From Mycobacterium paraseoulense (GTDB lineage: Bacteria; Actinomycetota; Actinomycetes; Mycobacteriales; Mycobacteriaceae), in contig NZ_AP022619.1 of the NCBI RefSeq assembly GCF_010731655.1, forward strand, positions 1,860,001 through 1,924,000: a stretch of 64,000 bases of DNA. The letters run 5' to 3'. The notes beneath the pieces were generated by a model. It ran no database searches, was not told the origin of the DNA, and saw only the letters and a list, made by a program, of their open reading frames with translations. Each line of letters starts with the position of its first letter. The stretch's first letter is position 1. The position numbers and the translations under genes were made by a program. Positions 52,459 through 60,227 of the stretch are shown piece after piece.

Positions 52459-53667
52459 CTAATTGGTGCCCTCGGTCAGCTTGATGCCGTTCTCCCGCAG
52501 GAAATTGCGCTTCTTCACATCATCGAGGCCCTCGACCTTATTGTAGAAGTCGGCGGGCTCGCGCAGACCTTCCGCGTGCGGCCAGTCCGACCCCATCAGC
52601 AGGGTCTCGTCGGTGCCGAGCTTTTCGATCATCGCCATGGTGTCGTCCTCGGGGTAGGGCACCACCCGAACATGCTTCTTGAAGATCGCGCTGGGGCGCT
52701 CCGTCAGCTGGCCGCCGAGCCACCGGCCGTTGCGCGCCATCCCACGACTCTTGTCCATGTGGCGGATGAAGTGCGGCACCCATTCGGCGCCGAACTCGCT
52801 GACGAGCACCTTGATATTGGGGTAGCGACCGAAGATGTTGTCGAAGATGAGCGCCGAGATCGTATCGGTGATCGGTCGCTCCCCGTACGTGTTCTGCCAC
52901 TGCCACGCCGAGAACTGGAACGGCGGAACCAGGCCCCAGCCCCAATCGGAGGCGATGTTGTCCTGATAGTAGAACTCCGCGATGTGATAGCACACAACGG
53001 CTTTGGCCTCATTGACCCGCGCCCAGAACGGATCAAAGTACGGATCACCCGGCGAGCGTCCGTACGCCGGCCCAGCCGGCAGCACGATGAACCGCGCGCC
53101 CGCGTCGAGAACCCGGTCGAGTTCCTCGCATGCGCGGTCCAGGTCGCGCATGGACATAAGCGCGGGGGCATAGATCCGATTCTTGAAGTTGAAGCCCCAG
53201 TCCTCGTTGATCCACTTGTTGAAGGCTTCGATGTTGTCGTAGAGCGGATCGATGCCGCGCAGGTATTGCTCGGCCATGAGCGTCCAGCCACCGGGGTACA
53301 TGATCGCCCGTTCTATCTGCTGTTCGGTTAGTTGCGCCAGCCGCGCATCCCGGTCCAGGTACTCGATTTGCAAAGGTTCGTAGAAGCGGTCGGTGTCGGC
53401 GGCGTCACCAGCGGCGCGATGTTTGAGCATCTCGATAAGTGAGCCCGGCACATAAGCCTGATTCAGATCGTTCTCGAGCGCGGTGACGATCTGATCGTTG
53501 GCCAGCAGCACCTTGCGTCCCGATGGCGCGACGATCGGCCGAACAGCGGTGTCCAATTTGGCCTTCGGCATGAAGCGGGTGAAGCAGTCCTCCGCTTCGT
53601 ACGAGTGCTGGTCGAAGTCGGTCAGCTGGTAGGGCAGTTCGCCGACCGTGTTCTCGATGAGTGCCAT
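52459..53667 (-). CDS. Amidohydrolase family protein (third, divergent copy)
   Basis: 402 residues. N-terminal LTDFDQHSYEAEDCFTRFMP, central CYHIAEFYYQ, LVSEFGAEWVPHFIRHMDKS and C-terminal LMGSDWPHAEGL. The PF04909 pattern is clear; it differs from the paralogues at 4663 and 26123 by lacking VDDHIVEP and by an extra segment at 60-110. Substrate unknown; metal-dependent hydrolysis or decarboxylation is likely. GAAAGGA lies nine bases before ATG 53667. Preceded by motif 2 site 4 and followed by the broken ligase gene. Confidence 0.86.
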   Translation of the reverse strand: MALIENTVGELPYQLTDFDQHSYEAEDCFTRFMPKAKLDTAVRPIVAPSGRKVLLANDQIVTALENDLNQAYVPGSLIEMLKHRAAGDAADTDRFYEPLQIEYLDRDARLAQLTEQQIERAIMYPGGWTLMAEQYLRGIDPLYDNIEAFNKWINEDWGFNFKNRIYAPALMSMRDLDRACEELDRVLDAGARFIVLPAGPAYGRSPGDPYFDPFWARVNEAKAVVCYHIAEFYYQDNIASDWGWGLVPPFQFSAWQWQNTYGERPITDTISALIFDNIFGRYPNIKVLVSEFGAEWVPHFIRHMDKSRGMARNGRWLGGQLTERPSAIFKKHVRVVPYPEDDTMAMIEKLGTDETLLMGSDWPHAEGLREPADFYNKVEGLDDVKKRNFLRENGIKLTEGTN

Positions 53668-53710
53668 GGCGGATGTCCTTTCGCCGTCCGATTTCTTCCA
53701 ATGTCTTCGA

Positions 53711-53724
53711 CTATACATGTATAC
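53711..53724. promoter_or_regulatory. Candidate TetR operator, motif 2 (site 4)
   Basis: CTATACATGTATAC with a perfect 12-bp palindrome TATACATGTATA at 53712-53723. It lies 44 bases upstream of the amidohydrolase start. Most symmetric member of the motif 2 set. Confidence 0.6.
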
Positions 53725-53765
53725 CTGACGCCGTAAAGTAGGCTCCTCACGCCGGCGTGGGTTGG

Positions 53766-54572
53766 TCAGTGTCCGGTGAAACTCGGCGGACGGCGCTCCA
53801 AGAACGCCGCCTTGCCCTCCTTTGCGTCGGCACTGGGTCCCACCCACAGGACGGCCTGCTGAGCGTCGCCGAGCGAGGTCTGCAGGGTGTTCTCGAGCGC
53901 CCGCCGCATCATGAACTTGACCGCGCGCACGGCCAGTGGCGCAGCAGCTCTGAACTGGCGGGCGAGTTCCATCGTTCGCGGCCACAACCGCTCGTCCTCG
54001 ACCACTTCCGTCGCGAGGCCAAGCCGCTGCGCCTCTCCGGCATCGTAGATCTCGGAAAGCGCGACCATCCGAAATGCGTTGTCGTACCCCATTGCCCGCG
54101 GGAAAAGCCATGCTCCGCCTTCATCCGGGAGCAAGCCAGCGCACGCGCTGGTGTCGCCCAGTCGCGCACTAGCGGCGACGATCCGGAGATCGCAGGCGAG
54201 GGCAAAGGCGAGCCCACCATTGACCGCTATGCCGTTCACGGCGCAGATCACCGGCTTGTCGAGCTGGTTCAGCGCGGTGATGACGGCGTGGGCGTCCTCG
54301 CGTAGCTCCCGCGCCCGCCCGATCTGGTGCGCCAGTACGTCGGCGAAGCCGGCATCGGGAGATACGTCGCCGCCCGTGCAGAAACCCCGGCCCTTGCCTG
54401 TCAACACGAGGACGCGGATGTCGTCATCGAGCCGAACCCGCCGAATGGCCTCCTGGAGCTCGGCGCACATCTGCGGCGTGTACGCGCCAAGCCGGTCGGC
54501 ACGGTTGATGGTTACGACGGCGACGGCGTCTTCGGGTGTCGAGAACTCGGCGTGCGGTGCGGAGCTGCTCAT
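53766..54572 (-). CDS. Enoyl-CoA hydratase/isomerase family protein
   Basis: 268 residues. VVTINRADRLGAYTPQMCAE, oxyanion segment RGFCTGGDVSPD, VNGIAVNGGLAFALACDLRI, and CAGLLPDEGGAWLFPRAMGY, with C-terminal EGKAAFLERRPPSF. The DEGG segment has the Glu at the usual catalytic place. ATG 54572 overlaps the stop of the acyl-CoA dehydrogenase upstream (ATGA), so it is coupled. The longer open frame extends far upstream but is not conserved. Last gene of the dehydrogenase pair operon. Confidence 0.92.
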   Translation of the reverse strand: MSSSAPHAEFSTPEDAVAVVTINRADRLGAYTPQMCAELQEAIRRVRLDDDIRVLVLTGKGRGFCTGGDVSPDAGFADVLAHQIGRARELREDAHAVITALNQLDKPVICAVNGIAVNGGLAFALACDLRIVAASARLGDTSACAGLLPDEGGAWLFPRAMGYDNAFRMVALSEIYDAGEAQRLGLATEVVEDERLWPRTMELARQFRAAAPLAVRAVKFMMRRALENTLQTSLGDAQQAVLWVGPSADAKEGKAAFLERRPPSFTGH

Positions 54573-55498
54573 AGCCGGGCCTGGGGTGGTAGGCATCCCG
54601 AGGCGACGAATTGTCCACCGATGTCGGTCATCGAGTCGGCCCAGCCGCCGTACATGGCGTCCAGGATGCGGCTGCGGGCGACGTGGCCGGACAGGGGGTG
54701 CTCGGCGGTCAATCCGATGGCACCACAAACCTGAACGCAAGCGCGGCTCGCCGCGTCGACCGCGTAGCCGGCGTAGGCCTTGGCCGTTCGCGCATCTGCG
54801 CCGCTGCCCGTGCGCCACGCCACCGCGCTCAACTCGGCGGCGCCGCGCAGCAGCGCGTAGCTCTCGGCCAGCCGATGTCGAGGGCTCTGGTTCGCAGCGA
54901 TCGGCCGTCCGAACTGAAAGCGCCCGGTGATCTGATCGGCCGCGAGGCGCACCATCGCCGAACCGTTGCCGACGAGTTCTGACGACAGCGCTCGCTCGGC
55001 CGCCGCGACGATAGGCGTCCAATCGAGGTCGGTCTCCGTCACGCCGTCGCATGCCATCGTGAGCCGAACTCGCCGGAGGCCGGAGCGGGCATCGAACCCG
55101 GCCACGGCTGTTACGGCGGACTGCTGCGCGGCGAGGTCGACGAGGAAGCCGGTGTCGTGCGTTGCCACGCCGACCGGTCCGTGGGGGTTGGCGAGGAGCA
55201 CTCCGTCGATCTCGATCCGGTCGTCGATGACGCGAGCCGACGCGCGGGAGTTAATCGGGTGCACGACGGGGATTTTCACTCCGTCGTACTCGGCGAAAGC
55301 GACCGTGTCCAGAATCGCCGACGCCCGCCCGAGCAAGCCCTGCTCCGTGAACAGCATGTCGAGCGCCGCCGCGGGATCGTCTGCGACAACCTCACTCCAG
55401 CCCAGCTCGTCTAGTCCGGCGACGACATCGCCGCCTGCATCGGTTTCGAAGAGGTCGTGAATGGAGCCCCTGAGCAGCTCCCTCGTCTCAGCGTCCAC
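54569..55498 (-). CDS. Acyl-CoA dehydrogenase family protein (beta-like chain)
   Basis: 309 residues, short. Only the C-terminal domain matches well: ITGRFQFGRPIAANQSPRHR, VQVCGAIGLTAEHPLSGHVA. N-terminal half is degenerate, without the flavin motif, as in the smaller chain of paired FadEs. GTG 55498 was chosen (GGGAGAAC ahead) and overlaps the preceding gene by eleven bases; a longer frame to 55780 exists inside that gene. Pairs probably with the 396-residue chain upstream. Confidence 0.85.
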   Translation of the reverse strand: MDAETRELLRGSIHDLFETDAGGDVVAGLDELGWSEVVADDPAAALDMLFTEQGLLGRASAILDTVAFAEYDGVKIPVVHPINSRASARVIDDRIEIDGVLLANPHGPVGVATHDTGFLVDLAAQQSAVTAVAGFDARSGLRRVRLTMACDGVTETDLDWTPIVAAAERALSSELVGNGSAMVRLAADQITGRFQFGRPIAANQSPRHRLAESYALLRGAAELSAVAWRTGSGADARTAKAYAGYAVDAASRACVQVCGAIGLTAEHPLSGHVARSRILDAMYGGWADSMTDIGGQFVASGCLPPQARL

Positions 55499-56678
55499 GT
55501 TCGTTCTCCCTCGGCAGCTTGAGGATTCGATCGGCGATGATGCTGTATTGCACCTCGCGCGCACCGCCGTAGATCGAGGCGGCGCGGGAGTACCACCAGC
55601 GTTCCCGCCACGCCGCCGATGCGTCGTCGTCACCGACCAGGATGTCCGGTCCGAGCAGAGCCATGGCGGCGTCGAGCACATCCTGCTTCGCCGTCGACAG
55701 AAGAAGTTTGTCCACGCTGGTCTCCGCGCCCACCTCCTCGCCCGCTGCGAGCCGGCCCAATGTGGTTGCCGTGCGGGCACGCAACGCCATGAGGTTTAAA
55801 TAAGCCCGTCCGACGATCGCGGCACGACGCGAGTCCGGTGCGCCTTCCTCGCGGTCCAGGGCGCGCACGAGCTGCTGAAGATAGGCGGTCGCGATCGCCA
55901 TCCGCATCCATGCGTAGGTTCCGCGCTCGTACTGCAGCAGATCCATGGCGACCGCCCACCCGGCGCCATCCCCGCCGATCACCCGGTCCGGCTTGACGAG
56001 GACGTCGGTGAAGAAGATTTCGGCGAGCTCTTCGCGGCCGCTGGCCAACGCGATGGGTCGGCGATCGACACCGGGTGAGTCGAGATCGACCAGGAGCATC
56101 ACCAGGCCGCGGTGGCGGTCGGCCACCGCGCCACTGCGCGCCAGCAGCACGATGCGGTCGGCGAAGGCGCCGTAGGACGTCCAGATCTTCTGCCCGTTGA
56201 CGACGTAGGTGCCGTCGTCCCTGGCGACGGCTTTGGTGCGCAGGGCCGCGAGGTCGCTGCCCGCCTCGGGCTCGGAGAAGCCCTGGGACCACAGCTCGTC
56301 ACCGCGTAGCGCTGCGGGAAGTCGCGCCGCTGCTAACCGCGGCGCGTGGTTCGCGACCGCCGGCCCGACCACTTCCAACACGAGCAGGTGTTCCGGAATC
56401 GGGTAACCCGCCAGTGCCAGTCGTTCCAGAATCTGGCACCGGACGAGCGGCGAACCGCCAATGCCGCCAACCGCTTCGGGCCAGCCCCATCGACTCCAGC
56501 CCCCGTCGTAGAGCCACTTCATCATGCGCCGCGACTGCTCGAGCGCATGGGCCATATCGGCTGCGGGCTCCCGTAGCGGGGCCAACCCGTCGGCCGCGAG
56601 CAACGCGACATCGAATTCGTCGAGAATGCGCTCGGAATCGGGCGCGGAAACGGCGATCTCGCTGGTGTTCACAGCCAC
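55488..56678 (-). CDS. Acyl-CoA dehydrogenase family protein (alpha-like chain)
   Basis: 396 residues. GGWSRWGWPEAVGGIGG, FSEPEAGSDLAALRTKA, VNGQKIWTSYGAFADR, LVMLLVDLDSPGV, and C-terminal YGGAREVQYSIIADRILKLP. Full flavin and substrate motifs, so likely the catalytic chain of a heterotetramer with the next gene. Start is GTG 56678 with GTG again two codons on; no clear ribosome-binding site. First gene of the operon ending with the hydratase at 53766. Motif 2 site 5 begins nine bases upstream. Confidence 0.92.
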   Translation of the reverse strand: MAVNTSEIAVSAPDSERILDEFDVALLAADGLAPLREPAADMAHALEQSRRMMKWLYDGGWSRWGWPEAVGGIGGSPLVRCQILERLALAGYPIPEHLLVLEVVGPAVANHAPRLAAARLPAALRGDELWSQGFSEPEAGSDLAALRTKAVARDDGTYVVNGQKIWTSYGAFADRIVLLARSGAVADRHRGLVMLLVDLDSPGVDRRPIALASGREELAEIFFTDVLVKPDRVIGGDGAGWAVAMDLLQYERGTYAWMRMAIATAYLQQLVRALDREEGAPDSRRAAIVGRAYLNLMALRARTATTLGRLAAGEEVGAETSVDKLLLSTAKQDVLDAAMALLGPDILVGDDDASAAWRERWWYSRAASIYGGAREVQYSIIADRILKLPRENERGR

Positions 56679-56687
56679 GGCCTTGAA

Positions 56688-56701
56688 CTATACATGTAAA
56701 G
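56688..56701. promoter_or_regulatory. Candidate TetR operator, motif 2 (site 5)
   Basis: CTATACATGTAAAG, nine bases before the acyl-CoA dehydrogenase start. Its left ten bases are identical to site 4. Confidence 0.55.
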
Positions 56702-56772
56702 GTCGCTCGCCCGAAGCAATTCGTCGTGATACATCGCCCCGCGCACGCATCGCATATGGTTAGATTATTTTG

Positions 56773-57855
56773 ATGGAAGAAATGGCCCAGACGCCCTCTG
56801 CTGCCGCCAAGGTCTCGCTGCTGCTCGAACGGGTGGCGCTCGAGGTGACGGACGGACGACTTCCCAGCGCGCAAGTGGCGGTCGGATATGGTGGCGGGCT
56901 CGTCGCCTTCGAGACGTTCGGCGATGCCGACCCGACCACTCGCTACCGGCTGCAGTCGGCGAGCCGACCATTCGTGGCCGGCGCGCTCTGGAAGGTCATC
57001 GACAAATATGGCGTCGACATCGGCACACCGGTGTCGACATGGATACCAGGCTTCTGCGACGGAATAACGCTGCGAGACATCGCAACTCACCGGGCGGGCC
57101 TCGCCTATGCACCGTTAGGCGCCAAGCGGATGGCAACGCGGGCGTCGCGCCTTGAGGCCATGGCGCGGTGGCGGCCCGATCCCGAAACCCGCGGACACCT
57201 GCAGTTCGCGCTGACGTCGTCGGGTTGGGTGATCTGGGAGGTGATCGAGTCGCTTACTGGGCTGCCATTGCCGGAGTATCTGGACAAGCACATCGTGGGA
57301 CCGCTCGGACTGACAGCGCAGCTCGCGGTGCCGATCGAAGAGCAGGGCGACGTGGCGCCCATGGTTCTGCTCGGTGATCCATCCGAGGAACTGGACCCCT
57401 GGGGTCCGTGGTACCTCGACCCCGCCGAAGTGCTGGCCAGGGGCGAGCCATCGCATAGCGTGGTCGCCACGGCGGCGGATGTCGCGATGCACTATCAAGG
57501 CATGTTGCACTCCGACGTGTGGTCGCGAGCGGCCGTCGCCGAAGGTTGCCGCGCACATGTCACCGAACCGGTGCACGGTCCAATCGAACACGGGGGGACC
57601 GACTATCCGGTGTCCATCGGGCTGTTCGTCACGGTCCGCGGTGAGTCGTGGCAAACCGGATGGATGCCGGCGACCGGATCCCCGGCGACGTTCGGACACG
57701 GTGGCGCGCCGCTGCAGCAGTCCTTCTGTGATCCCACCACCGGCCTGAGCTTCGCCTTCCTGACCAACGGGTATCCCGCGACGGGATACGCCCTGGACCG
57801 GTGGGGCAGGAATCTCTCGGCCGTCGTGCTGGATCTGGCCGGCGACATCGCCTGA
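56773..57855 (+). CDS. Serine hydrolase / beta-lactamase-like protein with altered active-site motifs, probably leaderless
   Basis: 360 residues. Overall pattern of the class C beta-lactamase/EstB family: ITLRDIATHRAGL, LDKHIVGPLGLTAQLAVPI, FGHGGAPLQQSF near the C-terminus. The SxxK motif appears as SASR near residue 60 (QSASRPFVAG), that is Arg in place of the general-base Lys, and the YxN loop reads LTSSGWVIW, lacking Tyr. Catalysis is therefore doubtful unless the alignment is shifted. ATG 56773 has TAGATT six bases upstream and no ribosome-binding site, a leaderless layout. Convergent with the P450 stub. Confidence 0.8.
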   Translation: MEEMAQTPSAAAKVSLLLERVALEVTDGRLPSAQVAVGYGGGLVAFETFGDADPTTRYRLQSASRPFVAGALWKVIDKYGVDIGTPVSTWIPGFCDGITLRDIATHRAGLAYAPLGAKRMATRASRLEAMARWRPDPETRGHLQFALTSSGWVIWEVIESLTGLPLPEYLDKHIVGPLGLTAQLAVPIEEQGDVAPMVLLGDPSEELDPWGPWYLDPAEVLARGEPSHSVVATAADVAMHYQGMLHSDVWSRAAVAEGCRAHVTEPVHGPIEHGGTDYPVSIGLFVTVRGESWQTGWMPATGSPATFGHGGAPLQQSFCDPTTGLSFAFLTNGYPATGYALDRWGRNLSAVVLDLAGDIA

Positions 57856-57890
57856 CCGTCTTCAAGAACACACGCCGCCGACGTCTCGGC

Positions 57891-58071
57891 TCAGACGGCA
57901 GCGGCCGCCGACGGTTCGAACACGTTGGGCAAGTAGATGACGCTGCGCACCGAGATGTTGTCGTACACCAGCGTCTCGTCCGGCGCGATCGAGAAATTCG
58001 GAATGCGCGCGAGCATTTCATCGATGGCCAGCCGCATTTCGGGTCGCGCCAGATGCGACCCCACGCAGCGC
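57891..58071 (-). pseudogene. Cytochrome P450, C-terminal remnant (heme Cys to end)
   Basis: About 58 codons: RCVGSHLARPEMRLAIDEML and ARIPNFSIAPDETLVYDNIS, ending VFEPSAAAAV and TGA. This is the heme-Cys loop and the C-terminal L helix and sheet of a P450. Similarity starts one or two codons before the Cys, immediately after the SDR stop at 58072, so the first six-sevenths were deleted. It has no start codon. The remnant resembles the tandem P450s at 22486/23711 more than those at 20289/34282 (LVYDN). Confidence 0.78.
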
Positions 58072-58890
58072 TCACATTTTAGTGGCGCCCATGTCCACGG
58101 TGAGCTGAGTTCCGGTGACCGCGCGGGAGAGCTCGGACGCCAGATAGACGACCGCGTCGGAGATGTCGTCCGGTTCGGCCAAGGGAAGGCCGGGCAGCGC
58201 ACTGGCGTAGGACATCCCGTAGTTGGGGTGCGCGGACAACAGTTCACCCATGTGAGTGTCCTCGGTCGCCATCACTGTGGAAACTCCCCAGGGATGAATG
58301 GAGTTGACCCGGATGCCGTACTCGCCCAACTCAATTGCGGCCGACTTCGTCAACCCCACGACTCCGTGTTTGGCTGCGCTGTAGTGAGCTTGTCCAGGAA
58401 GGGATTTCAACCCAGCCACGGAGCTGATGGTGATGATCGACCCGCCGTTGCCCGCGGCCAGCATATGCGGAACCGCTGCCTTCAAGGTGCGCCAGACGCC
58501 GGTGAGATTGACGTCGATCATGGACTTCCACTGCTCGTCGGACATCTCCCAGAAGCGGCCCCAACTCACGACGCCCGCATTCGCCACGACCACGTCCAAC
58601 CGCCCACCGAATTCCGCAACGCCCTGCCCCAACACCTGCCCGAGCGCCTCCGAGTCCCGGACGTCAGCGGTCCCGGCGACGATGCGCCCGCCGTTCTTCT
58701 CGACGAGCTTGACCGTCTCCTTGAGATCCGCTGCCGTTGCAGGTGGATATCCCTCGTGCTGTGACACCCGGTCGGCGACGTCGACGGCGATGATCGCCGC
58801 ACCCTCCTGAGCGAGTCGCTGAGCGTGGCTGCGTCCCTGCCCGCGCGCAGCGCCGGTGATGAAGGCCACCTTGCCGTCGAGTAATCCCAT
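58072..58890 (-). CDS. Mycofactocin-coupled SDR family oxidoreductase
   Basis: 272 residues. TGAARGQGRSHAQRLAQEGA carries the GRSHA signature; IIAVDVADR, a long insert, ADVRDSEAL, ANAGVVSWGR, SSVAGLK with Ser, YSAAKHGV with Tyr/Lys and HPWGVSTVM follow. Same group as 33412-34263. Predicted alcohol dehydrogenase with non-exchangeable NAD that delivers electrons to mycofactocin. Starts 19 bases after the NTF2-like gene. Its stop borders the P450 remnant, so the deletion endpoint lies within a few bases. Confidence 0.9.
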   Translation of the reverse strand: MGLLDGKVAFITGAARGQGRSHAQRLAQEGAAIIAVDVADRVSQHEGYPPATAADLKETVKLVEKNGGRIVAGTADVRDSEALGQVLGQGVAEFGGRLDVVVANAGVVSWGRFWEMSDEQWKSMIDVNLTGVWRTLKAAVPHMLAAGNGGSIITISSVAGLKSLPGQAHYSAAKHGVVGLTKSAAIELGEYGIRVNSIHPWGVSTVMATEDTHMGELLSAHPNYGMSYASALPGLPLAEPDDISDAVVYLASELSRAVTGTQLTVDMGATKM

Positions 58891-58909
58891 TGTGGTCGCG
58901 TGCCTTTCG

Positions 58910-59371
58910 TCAGAGAGCGATGTCGTGTAGCCGACCGGTCAGGAATTCGGGGCGGCCCACCATCCGGGGTAGCAGCCGGCGCCGGGCGAATCGCCAGCCG
59001 GCAGCGGTGCGTATGACGTCGTCGCGGTAGACGCCGAGAAACAAGATGCCGCGGCCATCCGCTGTGCGTCGCGCCCACTCCGTGATGGTGAAGTAGGTCA
59101 TCGCGGTGTCGCCGTGGACCTCGACGAGACCCTGGTGCAAAGTCTGGAACACGAAGTCCAACCCCGAGACGGTGCGCCCGATCGTTTCGGCGATGGCCGT
59201 GCGACCGACCGCGTCCTCGGTGGTGGGTGTCGACAGAACACCGTCTTCGGCATAGGTTTCGACGGCCTCTTCGACGGCGAAGCGGCACATCGCCTCCGAG
59301 TAGGAGGCCGCGAGGTGGTTGATCGCGATGATGTCGGCGACCTGCTGTGGGTCGGGCTGGCCGATGATCAC
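58910..59371 (-). CDS. NTF2-like / SnoaL-like protein
   Basis: 153 residues. N-terminal VADIIAINHLAASYSEAMCR, then EEAVETYAEDGVLSTP, TAIAETIGRT, TLHQGLVEVHGDTAMTYFTI, and GILFLGVYRDDVIRTAAGWR, a standard NTF2 fold. May be an isomerase, dehydratase or hydroxylase-associated small subunit. GTG 59371 overlaps the stop of the hotdog gene (GTGA), so translationally coupled. The longer frame to 59917 is not conserved. Confidence 0.8.
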   Translation of the reverse strand: MIIGQPDPQQVADIIAINHLAASYSEAMCRFAVEEAVETYAEDGVLSTPTTEDAVGRTAIAETIGRTVSGLDFVFQTLHQGLVEVHGDTAMTYFTITEWARRTADGRGILFLGVYRDDVIRTAAGWRFARRRLLPRMVGRPEFLTGRLHDIAL

Positions 59372-60174
59372 GCGACGACCCGCAGGAGTGCCGTGGCGAC
59401 GACATTGGCCTCGTCGTCGCCCTGGTGCAGCCGGGCACTGACCAGAATGGAGCCCGCTACGTCGGACTCGACCGACGCGTTCGCCACGAACGGACCGGTC
59501 CGACCCGCCTTCACGATGCGCACGTCGAGGCTCTGCACGCGTCGAACCCGCCCCGCCGCGTGAAGCGCGGCGGCCTCGAGCGCGACAATGATGGGACCGT
59601 GGTGCAGCAGCACGCCGCCGAGTTCGGGCGTGAGCTCCTCGATGACAAACCGTCCATCGCCCTTTAGCCGGGCACTGTAGGCGCTGGCGAGCGGCGGGAG
59701 GTCGCCGGTGTCGGGCACCCCGGGGCCGGGGTCGATGTACTCGAAACCCGTACCGGTAGGCGAGATCATCGTCCAGTCGGCGGTCCCGAGGCCGAGGAGC
59801 CGGTGCGGATCGTCTTCCGCGGTGATCCGCGCCTCGGTGAAGATCTGGCTGCGCGCCCGCCGTGTCATCGTCCCGCACACGGCCACGGCGTCCACATCTT
59901 CGCCCACCGGTCCACACAACTGGATCCCGATGTGTGTGAGTGCCAGTTGCCAGTGCCGATCCACCGCAATACCGGCCGTGTCGAGCATGGCAATCGCGAC
60001 CGGTGCCGCCAGCAGGCCTTCGCCATGCCGAAGATCGCTGCGCACCGGCATCCGACCGAGTGCGTCGTAGCCCTCACCCAGCACCGACCGGCATCCGAGA
60101 TACCGATAGCTCATCAAATTCTCGACAGCTTGCGCCCATACCCCGTATGCCTGGGTGTTCACATGCACTCCCAA
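59368..60174 (-). CDS. Hotdog-fold (acyl-CoA thioesterase-like) protein
   Basis: 268 residues in two hotdog-like halves. First half: MPVRSDLRHGEGLLAAPVAI and LALTHIGIQLCGPVGEDVDA; second half: LGGVLLHHGPIIVALEAAAL and QSLDVRIVKAGRTGPFVANA. This fits a PaaI/4HBT-type thioesterase or MaoC-like pair, with HGEG and HHG as possible active-site places. Assignment to thioesterase rather than hydratase is a guess. TTG 60174 gives the longest form; GTG 60162 has GGGAG five bases before it. First gene of the unit hotdog, NTF2-like, SDR. Confidence 0.68.
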   Translation of the reverse strand: MGVHVNTQAYGVWAQAVENLMSYRYLGCRSVLGEGYDALGRMPVRSDLRHGEGLLAAPVAIAMLDTAGIAVDRHWQLALTHIGIQLCGPVGEDVDAVAVCGTMTRRARSQIFTEARITAEDDPHRLLGLGTADWTMISPTGTGFEYIDPGPGVPDTGDLPPLASAYSARLKGDGRFVIEELTPELGGVLLHHGPIIVALEAAALHAAGRVRRVQSLDVRIVKAGRTGPFVANASVESDVAGSILVSARLHQGDDEANVVATALLRVVA

Positions 60175-60195
60175 CGGTCGACAATGACCTAAATG

Positions 60196-60207
60196 AACTA
60201 ACTATAT
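60196..60207. promoter_or_regulatory. Candidate shared promoter motif 3 (site 1)
   Basis: AACTAACTATAT in the 53-bp gap between the LLM stop and the hotdog start. It matches 10 of 12 positions of AACTAATTAGAT (reverse strand) before the ferredoxin operon. The TATA run could also be part of a -10. Confidence 0.28.
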
Positions 60208-60227
60208 ACCGGCGCTGGCGCACACGG

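Noticed and set aside
53668..54111. Upstream extension of the amidohydrolase at 52459-53667
   Set aside because: Would run through the motif 2 site and into the hydratase on the same strand, with no family similarity.
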